From Agrococcus beijingensis (lineage in GTDB: Bacteria; Actinomycetota; Actinomycetes; Actinomycetales; Microbacteriaceae): a stretch of DNA of 5,643 nucleotides. The stretch lies in the NCBI RefSeq assembly GCF_030758955.1, contig NZ_CP132360.1:1921783-1927425 (forward strand). Reading direction: 5' to 3'. Positions within the stretch are counted from its first letter, which is position 1; each line of letters starts with the position of its first letter. Under the pieces are notes generated by a model, which was not told the origin of the DNA, did no database searches, and saw nothing but the letters and a program-made list of their open reading frames with translations. Positions 1 through 3,907 of this stretch are shown here, piece after piece. A program made the translations under genes and the position numbers.

Positions 1-20
1 GCTCGGAGAACGCCGGGAGG

Positions 21-49
21 TCGCGGGCCCGAGGACCCGCGATCGCGGG
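21..49. repeat. Overlapping GC-rich palindromes
   Basis: Three 7-base arms lie in a row. TCGCGGG (21-27) and CCCGCGA (36-42) can pair across an 8-base loop. CCCGCGA can instead pair with the adjacent TCGCGGG (43-49), as part of the perfect 14-bp palindrome at 36-49. The two pairings exclude each other. No gene can be assigned to this stretch; all three forward frames close by about 148. The role is unknown, and such palindromes also arise by chance in GC-rich DNA. Confidence 0.4.
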
Positions 50-51
50 CA

Positions 52-84
52 CTTGCTGGGCCGTTGCTCGGCTCTTGCTGGGGT
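52..84. repeat. Three tandem 11-bp TTGCTSGG repeats
   Basis: The octamer TTGCTGGG or TTGCTCGG starts at 53, 64 and 75, so three degenerate copies lie exactly 11 bp apart. A unit of 11 bp is not a multiple of three, which fits non-coding DNA. One helical turn puts the copies on the same face of the DNA, as in clustered protein-binding sites, but no known binding protein is recognised. Confidence 0.45.
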
Positions 85-92
85 CGAGCTCT

Positions 93-120
93 TTGCCGTC
101 CGCTGTAACGCTGTCACAAT
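93..120 (+). promoter_or_regulatory. Weak promoter-like pair before the HhH-GPD gene
   Basis: TTGCCG (93-98) and CACAAT (115-120), separated by 16 bp, each match 4 of 6 bases of the housekeeping -35 and -10 consensus. Transcription would begin near 127, immediately before the strong hairpin at 130-162, and give a leader of about 100 nt before the HhH-GPD start. The match is modest and the assignment tentative. Confidence 0.3.
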
Positions 121-129
121 AGTCGTGCA

Positions 130-162
130 GCGCCCCCGCCTGTCGTGACCAGGCGGGGGCGC
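130..162 (+). terminator. Perfect 13-bp stem hairpin, terminator-like
   Basis: Bases 130-142 are the exact reverse complement of 150-162, with a 7-nt loop (TCGTGAC). The stem is almost all G-C. No clear run of T follows, which is common for actinobacterial intrinsic terminators. It may end transcription entering from the left of the window, or, if the promoter-like pair at 93-120 is real, act as a leader hairpin for the HhH-GPD gene. Confidence 0.6.
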
Positions 163-194
163 GGCGTGTTCGCGGCGTGTTCCGGGTCGTGTTC
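161..194. repeat. 11-bp tandem repeat GCGGCGTGTTC, two to three copies
   Basis: GCGGCGTGTTC occurs twice head to tail (161-171 and 172-182). A third degraded copy ending in CGTGTTC follows at 183-194. It lies directly after the hairpin and before the ribosome-binding region of the HhH-GPD gene. It is probably slippage-derived; no function is seen. Confidence 0.5.
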
Positions 195-226
195 CACAGC
201 GCGGCAGGGAGTGGCAGGGTGGGCGC

Positions 227-799
227 ATGACGCGCGACCTCCACATCACCGGCGACGCCGACGCCGACCGCCTGCTCTCCGACGACGACTTCGCGCTGCT
301 CACGGGCATGCTGCTCGACCAGCAGGTGCCGATGGAGACGGCGTTCGCGGGGCCCGCGAAGCTGCGCGAGCGGCTCGACGGCCTCGACGCATCCGCCATC
401 GCCACGATGGATCCGGAGGCGTTCCAGGCGGCGTTCGCCGAGAAGCCGGCCGTGCACCGCTTCCCCGGCTCGATGGCGAAGCGCGTGCAGCAGCTGGCCG
501 CGGTCGTCGCCGACGAGTGGGGCGGCGACGCCGGCGCGATCTGGCGGCAGGGCGACCCCGACGGGCCGGAGGTGCTGCGCCGGCTCGAGGCGCTGCCCGG
601 CTTCGGCGCCCAGAAGGCGCGCATCTTCCTGGCGCTGCTCGGCAAGCGGGCCGGCTTCACGGGAGCGGGGTGGGTGGATGCGTCGGCCCCATACGGCGAG
701 GAGGGCGCGAAGCGCTCGGTGGCCGACATCACCGACGCGGCGTCGCTCGCCGAGGTGCGCGCCACGAAGCAGGCGGCGAAGGGGGCCGCGAAGGGCTAG
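227..799 (+). CDS. HhH-GPD family base-excision-repair-like protein
   Basis: A 190-residue cytoplasmic protein of the small HhH-GPD family common in actinobacteria, related in fold to endonuclease III and AlkA-type DNA glycosylases. The family signature DQQVPME is at residues 31-37. The helix-hairpin-helix, which would contact the DNA backbone, is LPGFGAQKA at 123-131. The ATG at 227 is preceded by AGGG with a 7-nt spacer, which supports the start. By alignment to the endonuclease III hairpin (LPGVGRKTA), the catalytic lysine position is Q129, with a lysine next to it. No VDTH-like segment with the usual catalytic aspartate follows; D151 is the nearest candidate. A bifunctional glycosylase/lyase activity is therefore doubtful, and its substrate is unknown. 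The tail (residues about 180-190) is Lys/Ala-rich and may bind DNA. The gene is convergent with the marR gene and overlaps it by 4 bp at the stops. Confidence 0.88.
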   Translation: MTRDLHITGDADADRLLSDDDFALLTGMLLDQQVPMETAFAGPAKLRERLDGLDASAIATMDPEAFQAAFAEKPAVHRFPGSMAKRVQQLAAVVADEWGGDAGAIWRQGDPDGPEVLRRLEALPGFGAQKARIFLALLGKRAGFTGAGWVDASAPYGEEGAKRSVADITDAASLAEVRATKQAAKGAAKG

Positions 800-1332
800 G
801 ACGGCTCGCCGCCGCGCGGGCGCTCTCCGCCGCGCAAGGCCTCGCCGCCTCGCAAGGCCTCGCCGCCGCGCAGGGCCTGCTGCAGGCGGGCGAGCGCGAC
901 AGCGGCGGCCTCGAGCGACGCGCGCTCGTCGGCGGGCAGCGCCTCGACGGCGCGCACGATGTCTGCCGTCCACGCCTCGGCGATCGCCTCGTGCTCGGCG
1001 GTGCCCGCCTCGGTGGCCCAGACGCGCACGACGCGGCGATCCTCGGCGCTGGTCTCGCGCGCCACGAGCCCGCGCTCGCTGAGCGCCCGCAGGGCGGCGC
1101 TGGTGTTCGACTGCTTGAGGCCGAGCACCCTGGCGAGCTCGCCGACGGTCGCGCCGGGGGAGTCGACGACCTGCTTCAGCAGCGCGATCTCGGTGGTGGG
1201 GATCGGCCCGACGTCGGCACGCTCGGGGGCATGGCGGTGGATGGCCCAGGCGATCTCGCGCAGCGTCATCGCGAGCTGCGGCGCGGCGGCGAGCGCCGGC
1301 GGCGCGCTCGCGTCTCCCGGGCTGCGCTTCAT
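796..1332 (-). CDS. MarR-family transcriptional regulator
   Basis: A 178-residue protein with a MarR-type winged helix-turn-helix; such proteins act as dimers, usually repressors released by small phenolic or oxidant ligands. Residues about 43-70 (PIPTTEIALLKQVVDSPGAT then VGELARVL) form the lead-in helices. The recognition helix is about 72-87 (KQSNTSAALRALSERG), and the wing is 92-107 with the characteristic EDRRVVRV core at 97-104. Residues 111-153 are the helical dimerisation end. The C-terminus carries four RGGE-containing repeats (about 155-176), longer than most family members. The ATG at 1332 has no good Shine-Dalgarno, but TAGACT lies 7 nt upstream, so a leaderless mRNA starting at the ATG is likely. 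M22 is an alternative start. It lies 44 bp downstream of, and on the same strand as, the FAD monooxygenase, which it may control. Its stop shares CTAG with the convergent HhH-GPD gene. Confidence 0.88.
   Translation of the reverse strand: MKRSPGDASAPPALAAAPQLAMTLREIAWAIHRHAPERADVGPIPTTEIALLKQVVDSPGATVGELARVLGLKQSNTSAALRALSERGLVARETSAEDRRVVRVWATEAGTAEHEAIAEAWTADIVRAVEALPADERASLEAAAVALARLQQALRGGEALRGGEALRGGERPRGGEPS
807..878 (-). repeat. 18-bp tandem repeats in the 3' end of the marR gene
   Basis: Four tandem 18-bp units run 807-824, 825-842, 843-860 and 861-878. The last three differ at only a few bases (core GCARGGCCT at 834, 852 and 870), and the first is more degraded. On the minus strand each encodes six residues of the pattern [LP]-R-G-G-E-[AR]. 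The unit length is a multiple of three, so copy-number changes keep the frame. The protein tail is probably disordered, with both charges present. Confidence 0.75.
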
Positions 1333-1339
1333 GTGCGTC

Positions 1340-1345
1340 AGTCTA
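1340..1345 (-). promoter_or_regulatory. -10 box for a leaderless marR transcript
   Basis: On the minus strand TAGACT (1345 down to 1340) fits the actinobacterial TANNNT -10 pattern. It ends exactly 7 nt before the ATG, which puts the transcription start at or next to the A of the start codon. No clear -35 and no Shine-Dalgarno are present, which is typical of leaderless actinobacterial genes. It would let the regulator be made independently of read-through from the monooxygenase gene. Confidence 0.45.
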
Positions 1346-1376
1346 GGTTTCGCGCTCGCGCCGCCGAGCCGGTCGA

Positions 1377-2510
1377 TCAGTAGGGCTGGGCCAGGGTGTC
1401 GAGCACCAGGTTGGTCGCGGCGATGTTGTCGAAGCCGGGCTTCTTGCCCTTCTCCCACTCGGCGATCGCGAGGCACGTGTCGACGACCAGCTTGCAGCGC
1501 TCGTAGCGGCGCTCCGTGTAGGCGTCGAAGGCGGCCTCGAAGTCGTCGTTCTTCGCGAGCTCCTCGGCGAGCACGATGCCGTCCTCGATGGCCTGCGCGG
1601 CGCCCTGGCCGAGGTGCGGCGTGACGGTGTGCACGGCGTCGCCGATGAGCACCACGCGGCCGCGGTGCCACGGCGCGGGCGAGATGAGCGACTCCTCGGG
1701 GCGGATGACGATGTCGGCGCCCTCCTCGAGGAACTCGTCGCGGAACCGCCCCGTGAGGCCGTTGAACCCCTTGAGCTTCTCGACCAGCGCCGGGTAGACG
1801 TCGTCGCCCTTCGGGCGCTGGTCGCGCTCGACCTCGATGTTCAGGAAGAAGTAGGCGAGATCCTTGCCGATCGGCACGAAGCCGGCCATGCCGCCGGGGC
1901 CGGGCTGCAGCAGGATGCGGTCGATCTCGGGCAGGCGGGGCATGTTGACGCGGAAGGCGCTCTGGCCGATGTAGTACGGGCGCAGCTCCTCGTCGAGCAC
2001 GTGGTTGCGCACCACCGAGCGCACGCCGTCGGCGCCGACGACCAGGTCGAATCGGCGCTCGCGGCCGTCGGAGGCGTGCACGGTGACGCCCGACGCACCC
2101 TGCTCGAGCGAGACGAAGTCGGTCGAGTAGACGATCTCGACGCCCACTTCGAGCGCCCTCGACGTCAGGATCTCGTGCAGGCGCGGCCGCGTGATGCCGT
2201 TCATCGCGGGGTAGTCGCCGCCCTCGATCTTCGTCGCCTTCATGTCGAACAGCAGGTTGCCGTCGACGTCGTACATCGAGCCCCACTCGGTGGCGCCGTA
2301 GCCGTCGGCCATGCAGGCCTCGGCGCAGCCGATCGCGTCGAGCGCGCGCATCGCATTGGCGGGCTGGATGATGCCCACGCCCCAGACGGAGGAGTGCACG
2401 TCGGCGTGCTTCTCGATGACGGTGACGTCGAAGCCGGCGTTCGCTCGGAGCGCGATGGCGGTGGCGAGCCCGCCGATGCCTCCGCCGACGACCAGGATGC
2501 TGCGGTTCAT
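1377..2510 (-). CDS. FAD-dependent monooxygenase, class A aromatic hydroxylase type
   Basis: A 377-residue flavoprotein of the p-hydroxybenzoate/salicylate hydroxylase superfamily, about the usual length. These cytoplasmic enzymes use NAD(P)H and O2 to hydroxylate aromatic or related rings. The Rossmann motif is GGGIGG at residues 9-14, with the ribose-binding acid E33. R108 sits in the conserved R-x-x-L-H/L region. The DG motif is GADGVRS at 159-165. The GD motif is GDAVHTVTPHLGQG at 290-303, including D291 and P298. There is no signal peptide or C-terminal thioredoxin-like domain. The ATG at 2510 is chosen because GAGGGA lies 6 nt upstream (2522-2517); an in-frame TTG at 2558 would add 16 unconserved residues. 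The closest relatives by feel are 3-hydroxybenzoate 6-hydroxylase, 6-hydroxynicotinate 3-monooxygenase and HpxO-like enzymes, but the substrate cannot be assigned. The marR gene follows 44 bp downstream, and the MDR oxidoreductase is divergent. Confidence 0.9.
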   Translation of the reverse strand: MNRSILVVGGGIGGLATAIALRANAGFDVTVIEKHADVHSSVWGVGIIQPANAMRALDAIGCAEACMADGYGATEWGSMYDVDGNLLFDMKATKIEGGDYPAMNGITRPRLHEILTSRALEVGVEIVYSTDFVSLEQGASGVTVHASDGRERRFDLVVGADGVRSVVRNHVLDEELRPYYIGQSAFRVNMPRLPEIDRILLQPGPGGMAGFVPIGKDLAYFFLNIEVERDQRPKGDDVYPALVEKLKGFNGLTGRFRDEFLEEGADIVIRPEESLISPAPWHRGRVVLIGDAVHTVTPHLGQGAAQAIEDGIVLAEELAKNDDFEAAFDAYTERRYERCKLVVDTCLAIAEWEKGKKPGFDNIAATNLVLDTLAQPY

Positions 2511-2564
2511 GGGGTGTCCCTCGCTCCGGCCCGCCGACGCACCCTTGCGCCGGACCAACGGGCC

Positions 2565-2582
2565 GTCGATCTACCAATCGAC
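2565..2582. promoter_or_regulatory. Candidate operator: GTCGAT-N6-ATCGAC inverted repeat
   Basis: A perfect 6-bp inverted repeat with a 6-bp spacer (GTCGAT 2565-2570, ATCGAC 2577-2582) lies in the divergent region, 54 bp before the monooxygenase start. The 18-bp dyad size suits a MarR dimer. It abuts the AT-rich island that probably supplies the -10 of the monooxygenase promoter, so occupancy would block transcription. That the neighbouring MarR binds here is inference. Confidence 0.4.
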
Positions 2583-2600
2583 ATATATATCTTCACATAG
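2581..2600 (-). promoter_or_regulatory. AT-rich island, probable monooxygenase promoter core
   Basis: This is the most AT-rich patch of the window, with an uninterrupted ATATATAT at 2583-2590. Read on the minus strand it offers TATATA (2589-2584) and TATATG (2587-2582) as -10 boxes. That gives a start near 2575 and a 5' leader of about 65 nt before the ATG at 2510. No convincing -35 is seen, so an activator or an extended contact may be needed. Plus-strand use toward the MDR gene is possible but would leave a long leader. Confidence 0.4.
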
Positions 2601-2627
2601 GGGTCGGATGCGGTGCGATGCTCTGCG

Positions 2628-2671
2628 TGCACCCTCAGGTTGCGCTCGGTGCATGACCGCAGCAGACGGTC
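2628..2671. repeat. Two small inverted repeats upstream of the MDR gene
   Basis: TGCACC (2628-2633) pairs with GGTGCA (2648-2653) across 14 nt. GACCG (2655-2659) pairs with CGGTC (2667-2671) across 7 nt. Both lie just before the likely -10 box of the MDR oxidoreductase gene. They could be operator half-sites, but arms this short also occur by chance in GC-rich DNA. Confidence 0.25.
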
Positions 2672-2691
2672 GGCAGGTCTCGCGCCGGGGC

Positions 2692-2717
2692 TACGCTGGC
2701 GACGACCTGCGAGGGAG
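2692..2717 (+). promoter_or_regulatory. -10 box and ribosome binding site of the MDR gene
   Basis: TACGCT (2692-2697) fits TANNNT and would place the transcription start near 2704, giving a leader of about 19 nt. A strong Shine-Dalgarno, GAGGGAG (2711-2717), ends 5 nt before the ATG at 2723 and fixes that start. The -35 region is weak. Confidence 0.45.
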
Positions 2718-2722
2718 CCACG

Positions 2723-3679
2723 ATGCGAGCGCTGATCCAGGATGGCTACGGGCCGCCCGAGGCCCTGCGCATGGGCGAGCGGCCCGTGCCCCAGCCCGGC
2801 GAGGGCCAGGTGCTCGTGCGCGTGCGGGCGGCGTCGCTCAACGGCTCGGATCGCGAGCACCTCGCGGGCCGGCCGCTCTACGCCCGCCTGGGCGGGCTGC
2901 GGCGCCCGCGCCATCCGGTGCCGGGCTCCGACGTGGCCGGCACGGTCGAGGCGGTCGGCGCCGGGGTCAGCGCCTTCGTGCCCGGCGACGAGGTGTTCGG
3001 CGAGCTCGAGGGCTACCGCGGGGCGCTGGCGGAGTACGCCGTGGCGTCCGCTCGGCTGCTCGCGCCGAAGCCACCAGCCCTCTCGTTCGTGCAGGCCGCG
3101 GCGATCCCGCAGGCCGGGTGCATCGCGCTGCGCGCCACCGCCGGGCTGCACGCGGGCGACCGTGTGCTCGTGAACGGCGCGGGCGGCTCCGGCGGCGCCT
3201 TCGTGCTGGCACTGGCTCGGCAGCTCGGCGCGCAGGTCACCGCCGTCGATCGCGCCGGCAAGGCGGCGCACATGGTCCGCGCCGGCGCGGACCGCACGGT
3301 CGACTTCGCCGCGCACGACTGGGCCGATGAGCGAGCGTCCTACGACCGCATCGTCGACCTGATCGGGCATCGCGGCCCGCAACGGGTGCATCGGACGCTG
3401 CGGCCCCAGGGCGCGTACCTCGTCGTGGGCGGCAGCACCGGGGTGCTGCTGGCGACCGCGATCGCCGGGCCCCTGCTCGGTCGGGCGACGGGCAAGCGCG
3501 TGCGGATGCTGGTGGTGCCGCAGTCGCGCACGCTGCTCGAGGAGGTCACTGCCATGCTCACCGTCGACGACGTCGACCGCGCCATCGACGGCGTGCACCC
3601 CTTCGACGAGGCGCCTGCGGCGCTCGCGCGGCTCGCGGCCGGAGACGCCCTCGGCAAGATCGTCGTCGAGATGCCCTGA
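2723..3679 (+). CDS. Zinc-free MDR oxidoreductase, quinone oxidoreductase-like
   Basis: A 318-residue medium-chain dehydrogenase/reductase. The N-terminal GroES-like catalytic domain covers about residues 1-115, with the family stretch PGSDVAGTVEAVGAGV (67-82) and PGDEVFG (87-93). The Rossmann domain covers about 120-260, with the nucleotide-binding loop NGAGGSGG at 151-158 and D176 at the end of the second strand. The Cys/His ligands of zinc alcohol dehydrogenases are absent: G-H-E is replaced by G-S-D (68-70), and the four-cysteine structural zinc lobe is missing. It therefore belongs with zinc-independent MDRs that reduce quinones, enones or aldehydes with NAD(P)H. An acidic residue at 176 hints at NADH rather than NADPH, which is weak evidence. 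It is divergent from the FAD monooxygenase and may reduce its product or a quinone made from it. It is followed by a G-rich tract and a terminator-like hairpin. Confidence 0.9.
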   Translation: MRALIQDGYGPPEALRMGERPVPQPGEGQVLVRVRAASLNGSDREHLAGRPLYARLGGLRRPRHPVPGSDVAGTVEAVGAGVSAFVPGDEVFGELEGYRGALAEYAVASARLLAPKPPALSFVQAAAIPQAGCIALRATAGLHAGDRVLVNGAGGSGGAFVLALARQLGAQVTAVDRAGKAAHMVRAGADRTVDFAAHDWADERASYDRIVDLIGHRGPQRVHRTLRPQGAYLVVGGSTGVLLATAIAGPLLGRATGKRVRMLVVPQSRTLLEEVTAMLTVDDVDRAIDGVHPFDEAPAALARLAAGDALGKIVVEMP

Positions 3680-3684
3680 CGCTC

Positions 3685-3725
3685 GGGCAGCGGGGCGGCG
3701 GGGCAGGGGGGCAGCGGGGCGGCGG
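3685..3725 (+). repeat. G-quadruplex motif with 17-bp direct repeat
   Basis: Five G-runs of 3 to 6 bases (3685-3687, 3692-3695, 3700-3703, 3706-3711, 3716-3719) are separated by loops of only 2-4 bases, which meets the canonical G4 pattern on the plus strand. The tract contains GGGCAGCGGGGCGGCGG twice, at 3685-3701 and 3709-3725. It starts 6 bp after the stop of the MDR gene, where an RNA G4 could stall polymerase or protect the 3' end. Confidence 0.6.
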
Positions 3726-3752
3726 TCTGGCGGTGCAGCCTGAGCCGAGGGA

Positions 3753-3784
3753 CCGACGCCGGCCCGTCGTCCGACGGGGGTCGG
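3753..3784 (+). terminator. Terminator-like hairpin after the MDR gene
   Basis: An inner stem CCCGTC/GACGGG (3763-3768 with 3773-3778, tetraloop GTCC) is extended by an outer stem CCGAC/GTCGG (3753-3757 with 3780-3784) across an asymmetric internal loop. CTTCTC follows at 3785-3790, a short pyrimidine run. It lies between the MDR stop and the HNH promoter region, where an intrinsic terminator is expected. Confidence 0.45.
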
Positions 3785-3833
3785 CTTCTCCACAGCGTTG
3801 GCCTTCATCGAAGCGCATGTCAGCGGCTCTCGA

Positions 3834-3839
3834 TAGTCT
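3834..3839 (+). promoter_or_regulatory. -10 box of the HNH endonuclease gene
   Basis: TAGTCT fits TANNNT and predicts a transcription start near 3846, about 60 nt before the start codon. No good -35 is seen at 16-18 bp. The left arm of the dyad at 3836-3852 overlaps this box, and the LexA-like site begins 3 bp after it, so a bound repressor would cover the start site. Confidence 0.4.
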
Positions 3840-3842
3840 GTT

Positions 3843-3858
3843 CCCAACAGACGTTCGA
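3843..3858. promoter_or_regulatory. LexA (SOS) box-like site
   Basis: CCCAACAGACGTTCGA matches the mycobacterial LexA consensus TCGAAC-N4-GTTCGA at 10 of 12 fixed positions: the right half is perfect and the left half has two mismatches. It lies about 50 bp before the HNH gene and covers the predicted transcription start. M. tuberculosis 13E12-family genes carry LexA boxes and are DNA-damage inducible, so the location is meaningful. Binding itself is inferred. Confidence 0.5.
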
Positions 3859-3896
3859 AGGCCGCCGATGCTCACGCCGACGCGGGCCGCGATGAC

Positions 3897-3902
3897 GGGA
3901 GG
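3897..3902 (+). promoter_or_regulatory. Ribosome binding site that selects the HNH start
   Basis: GGGAGG (3897-3902) is a strong Shine-Dalgarno. It is only 2 nt from the ATG at 3905 but 5 nt from the GTG at 3908 and 14 nt from the ATG at 3917, so GTG 3908 has the best spacing. An in-frame TGA at 3893-3895 excludes any start further upstream. Confidence 0.55.
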
Positions 3903-3907
3903 CGATG

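Larger units (their letters stand above)
3830..3858. repeat. 29-bp interrupted dyad in the HNH promoter
   Basis: A perfect 7-bp inverted repeat, GTCTGTT-CCC-AACAGAC (3836-3852), sits inside a second symmetric pair, TCGA (3830-3833) and TCGA (3855-3858), centred on the same base (3844). Eleven of 13 possible pairs form. It overlaps the LexA-like site but has a different centre of symmetry, so it may bind another dimeric protein or form a hairpin at the mRNA 5' end. Confidence 0.55.

Noticed and set aside
1..108. A possible C-terminal end of an upstream gene, open from the left edge to TAA at 106-108
   Set aside because: The roughly 35 residues have no family features, and 11-bp tandem repeats within it argue for non-coding DNA.
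1372..1377. A GTCGAT half-site just upstream of the marR gene resembling the candidate operator arm
   Set aside because: No partner half-site follows at the same spacing, and this hexamer is common in GC-rich DNA.
145..1383. A 412-codon open frame on the plus strand crossing the HhH-GPD and marR genes
   Set aside because: Its protein is Arg/Ala/Gly-rich with no family features. It overlaps two genes with clear domains; long chance frames are common at this GC content.
1333..2577. A 415-codon upstream extension of the marR frame through the monooxygenase gene
   Set aside because: The extension is an Arg-rich shadow of the monooxygenase reading frame. MarR homology starts only after 1332, so no fusion protein is supported.
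1614..2600. A 328-codon plus-strand frame antisense to the monooxygenase
   Set aside because: It has the composition of an antisense shadow (Asp/Val/Ala/His-rich), no ribosome site and no domain, while the opposite strand has full FAD-binding motifs.
2507..3847. A 446-codon minus-strand frame antisense to the MDR gene
   Set aside because: It is a shadow of the MDR reading frame, with His/Arg/Pro-rich sequence and no motif.
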